From assembly GCF_013113715.1 (NCBI RefSeq), contig NZ_CP053345.1, forward strand, positions 60,451 through 124,450: 64,000 bases of DNA. Direction: 5' to 3'. Below, piece by piece: positions 8,742-16,333 of the stretch. The notes under the pieces were generated by a model. It was not told where the DNA came from and searched no databases. It saw only the letters and a program-made list of their open reading frames with translations. This stretch comes from Herbiconiux sp. SALV-R1. GTDB lineage: Bacteria; Actinomycetota; Actinomycetes; Actinomycetales; Microbacteriaceae. Every line of letters starts with the position of its first letter. Position 1 is the first letter of the stretch. Made by a program: the position numbers and the translations under genes.

Positions 8742-9091
8742 AGGGTGACCTCGCAGCAGCCGGGGACGGTGCAGGCTTCGTCGTTGCAGGGGGCGGAGGC
8801 GTCGACGGCGAGCACGACTCCGACGAGGTTGTTGAGTGCTTTCGCGAGGTGGGCGTCGGCGATCTCGTAACGGTGCTGCCGGCCTTCGGGTTCGGCGACG
8901 ACGATGCCGCAGTCGCGGAGGCAGGTGAGGTGGTTGGAGACGTTCTGACGGGTGAGTTCGAGCTGCTGGGCGATCTCCGCGGGGTAGGCCGGCTGGTCCA
9001 GCAGGAGCATCAGGATGCGCGATCTGGTCGGGTCGGCCATGGCGCGGCCGAGCCTGTTCATGACGTCGAGGCGCGTGCTGATCGTGAGCAT
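8738..9091 (-). CDS. cmtR: CmtR-type ArsR/SmtB metal-sensing repressor
   Basis: 117 residues with a winged-helix ArsR fold ('LTRQNVSNHLTCLRDCG'). Cys57, Cys61 and Cys102 fall at exactly the numbers of the Cd/Pb ligands of Mycobacterium tuberculosis CmtR, and the rest of the chain follows CmtR closely ('MADPTRSRILMLLLD', 'GRQHRYEIADAHLAKAL'). Extra Cys at 107, 112 and 113 in the tail could broaden metal binding. A perfect inverted repeat ends 7 bp before its start. It is co-translated with the downstream CDF gene. Expected to repress both genes until Cd or Pb binds. Confidence 0.9.
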   Translation of the reverse strand: MLTISTRLDVMNRLGRAMADPTRSRILMLLLDQPAYPAEIAQQLELTRQNVSNHLTCLRDCGIVVAEPEGRQHRYEIADAHLAKALNNLVGVVLAVDASAPCNDEACTVPGCCEVTL

Positions 9092-9097
9092 GAGCCC

Positions 9098-9123
9098 ATT
9101 AATACAGTGTCTGCTGTATTAAT
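9098..9123 (-). promoter_or_regulatory. CmtR operator/promoter: perfect 10-bp inverted repeat
   Basis: ATTAATACAG and its exact complement CTGTATTAAT flank a 6-bp spacer (TGTCTG), 6-7 bp upstream of the cmtR ATG. AT-rich arms stand out in this GC-rich region, and TAATAC/TGTATT can serve as a -10 element. The site also covers the last codon of the zinc-ribbon recombinase gene. An ArsR-family operator is the natural reading. The short distance to the ATG implies a very short or absent leader. Confidence 0.75.
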
Positions 9124-10601
9124 CAAGCGGTGCTGGTGCTGGTGCCGGTGTTGGGGGAGGGGCGTCTGGAGACGTAGTCCGCGAATGTGGCTCCGGTGTT
9201 CTGACGGTGCTTGTCGGTGACTTGGTAGCTGTAGTTGAGGGAGTCGGCGACGACGGGTGCGGGCAGTTCGAGGACGAGGGCTCGAAGGGAGGCGTTGCGG
9301 GCGCCGCGGAGGTCGACCCCGGCGTTGCGGAGCTTGTTCATCAGGGTGCCCTGGTGGAGGTGTTGGCCGGGTCGGCCGCCGGGGAAAAGCCACTGGTTGT
9401 CGCGGTGGGCGGATGTTGTCTGATGGGGCAGCGCGGCGAGGTGTTCTCGGATGACACGGTCGAACGGTGACGGAATGGTGAGGACGTCGCCGGTGAACGC
9501 GACGATGATCGCCGTTTCGGTGGCCGTGAGCTGGTGCAGCCGCATTTGCGCGATGCGGACGAGTGGCTGCCCATAGAGCAGGAGGAGCAGGGCTGCGGCG
9601 CGCTCGTCCGGGTCGAGGGCGTTGGTGGGGGAGAGGAGCCGGGTGATGTGGTCGAGTCGTTGTTGCTGGGTGATGATCGGCTCCGCCTTCGCGACTCGGT
9701 AGGGAAACTCGAGCGAGGGGAGGTGGCGGTGGCTGACGGACCAGCGGACGAAGCCGCGGGCAAGACTTCGGGTGGTGGGGCCTATGAGCCAGTCGTCGAT
9801 GTCGGTCTGGGTGCAGGTCGCGGGGGAGTGGCCGCGGTCTCGGATGTGGCGCAGGAACTCGAGGGCGACGGTCGTTGATTGTTTGGCGGAGAGGAAGGTG
9901 CCCTTCTTCAGCTGGCCCGTGGTGGCGAGGTGGTGCATGCGGTTGAGGTGGACCCAGCGGGCGTATTGCCTCAGCAGGCGTGCGTCGTCAGGTTCGGCGC
10001 CGGCGAGTTTGCTGTCGAGCCAGGTCTGGAATCGTTCGATGTCGAGGTGGACAGGGTCGAGGAGGCCGTGTTCGACGCAGAGTTCCCGGAGGAACGCGAC
10101 CTTGCTCGGATGGCTGTGTCCGGTGAAGGTGGCGTGCTCGAGTGGCGCGACGCCGCGGGAGAGATCTCGGATGAGTGCCTTCGTGTGCGGGTTGACGATC
10201 AACCAGACCCGGGCGCTGCGGGCGTGCGCCTGCTGCGTCAGAGCGGTGAACAGCGGCAGCATCGTGGGGTTGATGTGCCCGTGGGTGTCGGTGAAGAGGT
10301 CAGTGAGGTCGTCGGTGAGGCAGCAGTGGGCGCAGAGTCCGATGCGGACGGGTTCGTCTTCGCGGCCGCAACGGGCGCAGTGGAAGTCTTTGGGGATTCC
10401 GGCGCAATCGACGCAGCACGGTTCCTCGGCGAGCAGTCCGGGAAGCAGACGATTGACGTGGCAGCCCGGGCAGGTGCCGTGGAGGCGGGTGGCGCGTTGG
10501 TAGCAGCGTCGACAGATGCGCCCCTCAGGCCACGTGGTGGCGAACCGAACCCCCGTGCGGCCGCAGCGGACGCATTCGGCAGGGGAGCGGGGCCGGCTCA
10601 T
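9123..10601 (-). CDS. Zinc-ribbon tyrosine-recombinase-like protein (third gene of the recombinase trio)
   Basis: 492 residues. The first ~95 residues hold six CxxC pairs (Cys10/13, 30/33, 44/47, 63/66, 75/78, 90/93), enough for three zinc ribbons. The remainder is helical and ends in a tyrosine-recombinase-like fold: 'LLLYGQPLVRIAQMRL' corresponds to the first catalytic Arg region, 'NASLRALVLELPAPVVADSL' to the HxxR box and 'TFADYV' to the nucleophile Tyr. The HxxR histidine is Asn and the second His position is not obvious, so catalysis is uncertain and a targeting or accessory role is possible. The start overlaps the HTH gene's stop by 4 bp. Confidence 0.65.
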   Translation of the reverse strand: MSRPRSPAECVRCGRTGVRFATTWPEGRICRRCYQRATRLHGTCPGCHVNRLLPGLLAEEPCCVDCAGIPKDFHCARCGREDEPVRIGLCAHCCLTDDLTDLFTDTHGHINPTMLPLFTALTQQAHARSARVWLIVNPHTKALIRDLSRGVAPLEHATFTGHSHPSKVAFLRELCVEHGLLDPVHLDIERFQTWLDSKLAGAEPDDARLLRQYARWVHLNRMHHLATTGQLKKGTFLSAKQSTTVALEFLRHIRDRGHSPATCTQTDIDDWLIGPTTRSLARGFVRWSVSHRHLPSLEFPYRVAKAEPIITQQQRLDHITRLLSPTNALDPDERAAALLLLLYGQPLVRIAQMRLHQLTATETAIIVAFTGDVLTIPSPFDRVIREHLAALPHQTTSAHRDNQWLFPGGRPGQHLHQGTLMNKLRNAGVDLRGARNASLRALVLELPAPVVADSLNYSYQVTDKHRQNTGATFADYVSRRPSPNTGTSTSTA

Positions 10602-10924
10602 TCAGGTCGGTGGACCCGTGCTCGAGCGGGACGGAACGCGTCCTTCGTCGCCGAGGCGTCGACCGTTCCGGTGGCGCGGTCGGGAACGGCCTGGACGGTG
10701 ATCGGGCAGAGCTCCTCGAAGGTGCAGTCGAGGGTGTCGAGGATCGCGCCGAGCAGTGCCAGGTTCATGCGTTCGGGCGTGCCGCCGACGAGGCGATAGA
10801 TCTGCGAGTCCGAGAGGTGGATGCCCCGATCGGAGAGGTGCGGGATGAGGTCGGAGATGGTGTTCATTCCTCGGGCGGCCATCAGCTCCCGAAGCCGCCA
10901 GCCGTGTTCGATTCGTCGTTGCAT
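10598..10924 (-). CDS. Small Xre/Cro-type HTH protein within the recombinase trio
   Basis: 108 residues with an Xre-like helix-turn-helix in residues ~10-75 ('LRELMAARGMNTISDLIPHL', 'LSDSQIYRLVGGTPERMN') and a disordered basic tail. It lies 2 bp after the tyrosine recombinase and overlaps the zinc-ribbon gene, so all three are one translational unit. In Tn554 the small TnpC protein modulates transposition; here an analogous DNA-binding or regulatory role is inferred from position. Confidence 0.65.
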   Translation of the reverse strand: MQRRIEHGWRLRELMAARGMNTISDLIPHLSDRGIHLSDSQIYRLVGGTPERMNLALLGAILDTLDCTFEELCPITVQAVPDRATGTVDASATKDAFRPARARVHRPE

Positions 10925-10926
10925 GG

Positions 10927-12048
10927 TCAGGTTTCCTTCGTGGTGAGCTGGGTGGCCATCCGGGCGATCGCGTCATCGACGACGCGGGCGCGGTAATCGG
11001 GGGACAGGCCGGTATAGATAGAGGTCGTGGAGGCGTGTTCGTGGCCGACTTGCTGCTGGATGAAGAAGGCGTCGTAACCGTCCTCGACCAGGTGCGTAAC
11101 GTAAGAGCGGCGCAGCGAATGGAAGTCGAGATCCTCGACCAAGCCCGCCTCGCGGCGGACCTCGTTGAAGGCCCGGCTCACGGAGTCAGCGGCGACCATG
11201 CCGCTGCGTTCGCTCGGCCAAAGCGCAGTCGACCCGGGTGGCGCGAACAGCGGCCGGACATCGGTTCTCCATTCGCGTATGCACTCGACGATCCAGTCGA
11301 ACTCCGGCAGCGTCAGAACCGTGCGGCGCTTCGGGGGAGAGCCGCGCATCGCCTTCCCGAACCGGACATAGATGATCCCGACATCACCGAACTGGCGTGC
11401 CCTAGGGTTTGAGGCGAGATCGACGAGATCGAGTTGACGGACCTCGTTGCGGCGCAGACCCCAGGCGTAGGCGGCCTTCATCATCGTCGCGATCCGGAAC
11501 GCCGGAATCCAGCCCTTCGACCCGGAGCGGCGGATGCGGAGCACCCGGTCGTCCGCGCAATCGAACAGGTCCTGGATCTCGTCGCGGGTGTAAGGCCGCT
11601 TTCCGGGGGTGCCGATCGCGGCCTGCGCGTGACGGGCGGTGTTCCACTCGTGGAAGACCTGAGCGGGGTGGTCACCGAACCGGTCCCAGCAGTGCTCGCT
11701 CCAGCCGTAAGCCGGATCGGTCAGATACTCCAGGAACATCCGCAACGCGTTCTGGTAACCCAGCAGGGTCGCGTGGGACGCGCCCTTCAAACCGCGGAGC
11801 TCGAGGAAGAACTCATCGACCATCGACGCCGTCCACGACCACGGATAGCAGCCAGCGAACGCCAGGAACCGCACCGCGATCGAACGGCGCTTCTCGATCG
11901 TCGACGCCGACAGAAGCCGAGTGACCTGCTGTGCAGCCCACCCGTCGAGCATCGCCACCCAGACGCTTTCCTCGGCGTTCAGGATGGCGATACCAGCGCG
12001 CAGATGGACAGGAACCGCTCCTGGTTGACCCGGCTCATCCATCCGCAT
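10927..12048 (-). CDS. Tyrosine recombinase/integrase (first gene of the trio)
   Basis: 373 residues with a SAM-like core-binding domain (~25-135) and a catalytic domain with the full residue set: Arg199 ('GLRRNE'), Lys232, His310-x-x-Arg313 ('HSLRR'), His336 ('VGHEHAST') and Tyr345 ('SIYTGL'). It should therefore cut and rejoin DNA by 3'-phosphotyrosyl chemistry. A palindrome sits directly upstream of the start. It is probably the main recombinase of the element carrying the cmtR-CDF genes. Confidence 0.85.
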   Translation of the reverse strand: MRMDEPGQPGAVPVHLRAGIAILNAEESVWVAMLDGWAAQQVTRLLSASTIEKRRSIAVRFLAFAGCYPWSWTASMVDEFFLELRGLKGASHATLLGYQNALRMFLEYLTDPAYGWSEHCWDRFGDHPAQVFHEWNTARHAQAAIGTPGKRPYTRDEIQDLFDCADDRVLRIRRSGSKGWIPAFRIATMMKAAYAWGLRRNEVRQLDLVDLASNPRARQFGDVGIIYVRFGKAMRGSPPKRRTVLTLPEFDWIVECIREWRTDVRPLFAPPGSTALWPSERSGMVAADSVSRAFNEVRREAGLVEDLDFHSLRRSYVTHLVEDGYDAFFIQQQVGHEHASTTSIYTGLSPDYRARVVDDAIARMATQLTTKET

Positions 12049-12051
12049 AAT

Positions 12052-12068
12052 ATGCGAAATGTTCGCAT
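12052..12068. promoter_or_regulatory. Palindrome ATGCGAA-atg-TTCGCAT upstream of the integrase
   Basis: Seven-base arms with a 3-bp spacer lie 3 bp before the integrase start codon, followed by related text (TTAACCGCGAATGTGCG). Position fits an autoregulatory operator for the small HTH protein or a recombinase arm site near the element end. Both readings are inference. Confidence 0.4.
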
Positions 12069-12596
12069 TAACCGCGAATGTGCGTCAAGCGTGTCAAAGA
12101 AACGTCCGATCAGCGGTCATTTACTAACAAGGGCGTCGAAGCGATTTCCATGCAGTCCACTCGTTCTTGGCGTCCAGGCGGGCTCTGGTTCCTTGCAATG
12201 TGAGGGAGGTCGAGGGGACCGGCCAGTTCGAATCACGTGCGAAGATGCCGTCTTCGTATTGACATAACGATCAGTATCGGTGGCCGCTCAATCCCGCAGG
12301 GAACAGGTAGGAGTGGCTACCAATCTCGGCCCTGGGGGATCATCTGCTTCGTAGCGCGGGCCAGGCTTCGCACAGGCTTTCGGGCTGACCCTGTAGCGGG
12401 ACGCGGATGAGGCGTGCACGGATACTCCATCAGATGAAGCGGTGACGGCTCATCTGGTCGGCGTGCTCGTGCCTGCCTGTGACAGGTGCTCTTCCCTCGA
12501 TGAGAATCTTCATCCGAGCATCCGCAGGATGGGCCTCTGCCGCCCGTTGGAGGTGATGGATTGAATTCTCGGAACGACCATGGGCATTGGTGACCT
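12069..12596. other. 528-bp region with no supported gene
   Basis: Between the integrase and the catabolic operon. The minus frame 12317-12616 gives a 99-residue Pro/Arg/Ser-rich translation with no recognisable family and overlaps the acyl-CoA dehydrogenase end; I do not accept it as a gene. The stretch has mixed composition and several AT-richer patches (around 12100-12150 and 12240-12280), as expected for decayed DNA outside an element end. TTCGAATC at 12227-12234 resembles a tRNA T-loop but no cloverleaf folds around it. Confidence 0.4.
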
Positions 12597-13796
12597 CTAG
12601 GAGATGAAAGCGGCAATCCCGGTGAGTGCCCGGCCTAAAATCAAGGAGTTCATCTCATGCGTTCCCTCGAAGGTGTAGATGGCTTCGGCATCCCCAAAAT
12701 ATCGCGCCACACCCGCGTCGAGCTGCACTCCGTTGCCCCCGGCGATCTCCCGGCACAGCGCGACGGACTGCCGGAGGCGGCCGGCCGCGAACGCCTTGGC
12801 GAGCGAGGAGTGTTGCTCGTCGAGCTGCCCGTCGTCGCTCAGCCGGCTCGCGGCCATGTCGATGGCGAGCGTCGCCGTGATGTTCGTGGCGACATCGGCC
12901 AGCTTCTGCTGCACGAGCTGGAACGACGCGATGGGTCGCCCGAACTGCGTGCGGCTCTGTGCGTAGGCGAGCGCCGCCTCGAACGCCCCCATGGAGACGC
13001 CTGCCGCATGCCAGGCCGACTCGAGGCGGGTGTGGCGAAGCACGCGCGCCACGTCTCGGAAGCTGCTCGCCCGCTGAAGGCGATCCCGCTCGGGCACCAC
13101 GACGTCCACGAGCTCGATGTCGGCGTTCTCGACCGACCGCATCGAGATCTTCCGATCGATCTTCGTCGCGGTGAGACCGGACGCCGGGGTGCGGACGAGA
13201 AATCCCTTGACGCTGTCGTCGGCGAGGTCTCTGGCCCAGATGACGATCACGTCGGCGAAGGTCCCATTCCCGATCCACCGCTTCGCGCCGTTGAGCACCC
13301 ACTCGTCACCGCGTCGCTCCGCAGTGGTCGCGAGGCCACGGGCGGTGTCGGAGCCGTGGTCGGGCTCCGTCAATCCGAACGCAGCGATCAGCTCCCCCGA
13401 CGCGAGCCGGGGCAGCCATTCGGCGCGCTGCTCCTGCGACCCGCCGAGGGCGATCGACCCCATACCGAGTCCGACGTGCACGCCGACGAGCACAGCGGTC
13501 GACGGGTCGCACCGGGCGAGCTCGAGGCCGATCCAATTGCGGAAGGCCGAACTGCTCGCGAACGGCCGGGTCTCCTCGAAGCCGTATCCGAGGATGCCGA
13601 GTTCTCCGAACCGTCTCAGCAGGTGCCGGGGACTCTCTGCCCTCTCCCACCAGTCGTCGGCGAACGGCCGCACGTGCTCGTCGAGGAACTCCCGCAACTC
13701 CACGAGCACGAGCTGCTCCTCGGCGGTGAGCTGGCCCTGGAAGGCGAAGAGATCCGCCGAGAGCGCGTGACTGGTTTCGGGCGACACGATGGTCAT
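12597..13796 (-). CDS. Acyl-CoA dehydrogenase, glutaryl-CoA dehydrogenase-like
   Basis: 399 residues covering the whole ACAD fold. FAD/substrate loop 'AFGLTEPDHGSD' lies near residue 140 and the C-terminal 'TFEGTHEMNSLILGRALTGI' places the catalytic base at Glu377, the position used in glutaryl-CoA dehydrogenase. It oxidises an acyl-CoA to the enoyl-CoA with electron transfer to ETF; decarboxylation cannot be judged. Last gene of a seven-gene operon (importer, thiolase, SDR, MaoC, ACAD); its ATG overlaps the MaoC stop (ATGA). Substrate chain length is unknown. Confidence 0.85.
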   Translation of the reverse strand: MTIVSPETSHALSADLFAFQGQLTAEEQLVLVELREFLDEHVRPFADDWWERAESPRHLLRRFGELGILGYGFEETRPFASSSAFRNWIGLELARCDPSTAVLVGVHVGLGMGSIALGGSQEQRAEWLPRLASGELIAAFGLTEPDHGSDTARGLATTAERRGDEWVLNGAKRWIGNGTFADVIVIWARDLADDSVKGFLVRTPASGLTATKIDRKISMRSVENADIELVDVVVPERDRLQRASSFRDVARVLRHTRLESAWHAAGVSMGAFEAALAYAQSRTQFGRPIASFQLVQQKLADVATNITATLAIDMAASRLSDDGQLDEQHSSLAKAFAAGRLRQSVALCREIAGGNGVQLDAGVARYFGDAEAIYTFEGTHEMNSLILGRALTGIAAFIS

Positions 13797-14269
13797 GATG
13801 GAATCTCCGTCCAGGTCGGGAACAGGGTGAGGACGTCGGCGACGCAGGCGGGCTTGGTTCCACCGTCGATCTCGACGGTGATCCGCGACACGAGCAATCG
13901 ACCGTGCGCGACCTCCTTCAGGTCGAGCAGGTGGGTGCGCCCGCGGATGCGCGATCCGGCCGCAACCGGAGCGGGGAACCGCACGCGGTCGAGGCCGTAG
14001 TTCACCGTCGCGGGCGCGTCGACGACCTCGAAGCTCTCGGCGAGGAGCACCGAGACGAGGGACAGCGTCAGATACCCATGCGCGATCGTGCCACCGAAGG
14101 GCCCGGCAGCGGCGCGCTCAGGCTCCACGTGGATCCACTGCCGGTCTTCGGTGGTCTCCGCGAAGGTGTCGATCCGGTGCTGATCGATGGAGTGCCAGGG
14201 CGTGGGGCCGAGCTCCGCTCCGATGGCGGCGGCGAGATCGACGATCGACTCGAACGTGCGCGCGGTCAA
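13793..14269 (-). CDS. MaoC-like (R)-specific enoyl-CoA hydratase
   Basis: Start chosen at TTG 14269, which overlaps the SDR stop (TTGA); the open frame continues upstream only as shadow of the SDR gene. The 158-residue hot-dog protein has the MaoC motif 'EDRQWIHVEPERAAAGPFGG' followed by 'TIAHGYLTLSL', carrying the catalytic Asp and His of the hydratase dyad. It hydrates enoyl-CoA to (R)-3-hydroxyacyl-CoA, matching the SDR upstream. Length is normal for the family. Confidence 0.85.
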   Translation of the reverse strand: MTARTFESIVDLAAAIGAELGPTPWHSIDQHRIDTFAETTEDRQWIHVEPERAAAGPFGGTIAHGYLTLSLVSVLLAESFEVVDAPATVNYGLDRVRFPAPVAAGSRIRGRTHLLDLKEVAHGRLLVSRITVEIDGGTKPACVADVLTLFPTWTEIPS

Positions 14270-15051
14270 TCGAGAGGCCCGCCCGCGACGTAGAGCACCT
14301 GGCCGGACACGAAGCCCGCCTGCTCGCTCACGAAGAACGACACCGCGTGCGCGATGTCCTCGGGCTGGCCGACCCGGCCGACTGGGATCTGGCCGGCCCA
14401 TTGCGTGAGCATCTCCTCGAAGGGCACGCCGATCCGCTCGGCAGTCGCCGCCGTCATCTCGGTCTGGATCCAGCCGGGGCCGATGGAGTTGACGGTGATG
14501 CCGAACCTGCCGAGTTCGATGGCGAGGGTCTTGGTGAAGCCCTGGATACCGGCCTTGGCGGCAGCGTAGTTCGCCTGGCCCCGGTTGCCCAGTGCCGACG
14601 AACTCGACATGTTCACGATGCGGCCAAAGCCGGCTCTCGTCATGTGCGCCTGGGCGGCTCTGCTCACGAGGAAGGCACCCCGCAGGTGCACGTTCATGAC
14701 CGCGTCCCAGTCCGCCGTCGCCATCTTGAAGAGCAGGTTGTCGCGGATGATGCCGGCGTTGTTCACCAGGATGGTCGGAGCACCGAGCTGCTGTTCGATC
14801 ACGTCGAACGCCGCCGCGACGGCCGCCTCGTCGCCCACATCGGCGCCGATGGCGAGAGCTCTGCCGCCGTCGGCGCGGATGGCGTCCACCGTGGCCGCGC
14901 ACATCTCCTCGGTGAGGTCGAGCACGGCGACGGCATGGCCCTCGCGAGCGAGGCGCAGGGCGACCGAGGCCCCGATCCCGCGCGCGGCTCCGGTCACGAT
15001 GGCGGTGCGGGATGTCATCACTGAGGGTGTGGTCACTGGGGGTGTCGTCAC
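14266..15051 (-). CDS. SDR 3-hydroxyacyl-CoA dehydrogenase/3-oxoacyl reductase (FabG-like)
   Basis: 261 residues. Classical SDR signatures: 'TGAARGIG' cofactor loop, 'NNAG', catalytic Ser in 'SSSALGNRG', 'YAAAK'. GTG 15051 has AAGGAG 8 bp upstream; ATG 15018 is the alternative and would remove an 11-residue leader encoded by a repeated GTGA-ACACCC unit. In this operon it most likely oxidises (R)-3-hydroxyacyl-CoA made by MaoC to the 3-ketoacyl-CoA for the thiolase just upstream. Confidence 0.8.
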   Translation of the reverse strand: MTTPPVTTPSVMTSRTAIVTGAARGIGASVALRLAREGHAVAVLDLTEEMCAATVDAIRADGGRALAIGADVGDEAAVAAAFDVIEQQLGAPTILVNNAGIIRDNLLFKMATADWDAVMNVHLRGAFLVSRAAQAHMTRAGFGRIVNMSSSSALGNRGQANYAAAKAGIQGFTKTLAIELGRFGITVNSIGPGWIQTEMTAATAERIGVPFEEMLTQWAGQIPVGRVGQPEDIAHAVSFFVSEQAGFVSGQVLYVAGGPLD

Positions 15052-15103
15052 TGAGGGTCTCCTTCTGGGTGGGTGATCGATGGCAGGAACGGGTTCGGTC
15101 GGA

Positions 15104-16330
15104 TCACGAGAGCCGTTCGAGGACCATGGCCATGCCCATCCCCCCGCCGACGCACATCGACTCCACGCCGAACTGCCTGTCGTGCCACTGCAAGGAGTTG
15201 ATGAGCGTGGCGGTGATGCGCGCGCCGGTCATGCCGAAAGGGTGGCCCACGGCGATGGCGCCGCCGTTGACGTTCAGCTTGTCGATCGGGATCCCCAGCA
15301 GCTGTGCGGAGCCGAGGGCTTGCACCGCGAACGCTTCGTTGATCTCGAAGAGGTCGATGTCCTCGAGCGACATCCCGGCGCTGCGGAGTGCGGCGGGGAT
15401 CGCCTCGACCGGGCCCAGCCCCATGATCTCCGGCGACAGAGCGGTCACCGCCGTCGACACGATGCGCGCGAGCGGGGTCAGGCCGAGGTTTTTCGCCTTC
15501 GTATCGCTCATGACGACGACCGCGGCCGCCCCGTCGTTGAGCGGGCAGGCGTTCCCGGCGGTCACCGTGCCGTCCGCGCGGAAGACCGGCTGCAGGCCCG
15601 CGACCGCGTCGAGCGTGACACCCGCGCGCGGGCCGTCGTCCTTGCTCACGACGGTGCCGTCGGCGAGCGTCACCGGGGTGATCTCGCGTGCCCAGAACCC
15701 GGACGCGATCTGCGCTTCCGCCAGGTTCTGGCTGCGCACGGCGAACTCGTCCTGCTCGGCGCGCGACATGCCGAGCACCTGCTGCACGTTCTCGGCGGTC
15801 TGGCCCATCGAGATGTACACGTCGGGAATCCGGCCGTCCTCGCGCGGATCCGTCCAGCTCGGCGCGCCCGGCAGGCCGCGCGCGGTCGTGCGCGCCTCCG
15901 CATTGGCGAAGCGCGGGCTCTTCACGTCGTGCCCCGGGATCTCGTCGGAGGTGCCCGCACCGAATCGGCTGACCGCCTCCACCCCGGCGGAGATGTAGGC
16001 GTCGCCATCACCCGCCCTGATGGCGTGGAACGCCATTCGCGTCGTCTGAAGCGATGACGAGCAGTACCGCGTCACCGTGGTGCCGGGCAGGTGGTCGTGG
16101 CCGAGCATCACCGCGACATTGCGGCCCATGTTCCATCCCTGCTCTCCACCGGGCAGCCCGCAGCCCAGCATCAGGTCGACGACGTCACGCGGGTCGAGCT
16201 CGGGCACCCTGTCGAGGGCCGCTCGAACCATCTGCACGGCGAGCTCATCCGCGCGCATCGCGGCGAGCGATCCCTTGAACGCGCGCCCGATCGGCGAACG
16301 CGCCGTCGATACGATGACTGCTTCGACCAT
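15104..16330 (-). CDS. Acetyl-CoA acyltransferase (thiolase)
   Basis: 408 residues. All thiolase catalytic elements are present: nucleophile Cys90 in 'TRYCSSSLQT', His363 in 'GGAIAVGHPFG' and Cys393 in 'CVGGGMG'. Performs the last beta-oxidation step, 3-ketoacyl-CoA + CoA to acetyl-CoA plus shortened acyl-CoA. The ATG lies 3 bp after the permease stop, with its ribosome site GAAGAGG inside the permease end, so uptake and degradation genes are co-transcribed. Confidence 0.9.
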   Translation of the reverse strand: MVEAVIVSTARSPIGRAFKGSLAAMRADELAVQMVRAALDRVPELDPRDVVDLMLGCGLPGGEQGWNMGRNVAVMLGHDHLPGTTVTRYCSSSLQTTRMAFHAIRAGDGDAYISAGVEAVSRFGAGTSDEIPGHDVKSPRFANAEARTTARGLPGAPSWTDPREDGRIPDVYISMGQTAENVQQVLGMSRAEQDEFAVRSQNLAEAQIASGFWAREITPVTLADGTVVSKDDGPRAGVTLDAVAGLQPVFRADGTVTAGNACPLNDGAAAVVVMSDTKAKNLGLTPLARIVSTAVTALSPEIMGLGPVEAIPAALRSAGMSLEDIDLFEINEAFAVQALGSAQLLGIPIDKLNVNGGAIAVGHPFGMTGARITATLINSLQWHDRQFGVESMCVGGGMGMAMVLERLS

Positions 16331-16333
16331 GAT

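Larger units (their letters stand above)
8064..12068 (-). mobile_element. Tn554-like tyrosine-recombinase element carrying cmtR-CDF metal module (ends not defined)
   Basis: Three tightly spaced minus-strand genes (10927-12048, 10598-10924, 9123-10601) form a recombinase-HTH-recombinase trio, similar in plan to Tn554 tnpA/tnpB/tnpC. The next two genes on the same strand are a CmtR-type metal sensor and a cation efflux protein, the kind of cargo such elements often carry. Spacing is 2 bp or overlapping within the trio. I could not locate terminal sequences or a target core, so the limits given are only those of the genes plus the palindrome upstream of the first recombinase. Confidence 0.5.

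Noticed and set aside
12215..12245. TTCGAATC resembling a tRNA T-loop, possible att site
   Set aside because: No T-stem pairing, anticodon arm or acceptor stem can be formed around it, and no direct repeat partner was found.
12317..12616. Minus-strand 99-codon frame
   Set aside because: Pro/Arg/Ser-rich translation without a family, poor start context, overlaps the end of a real gene.
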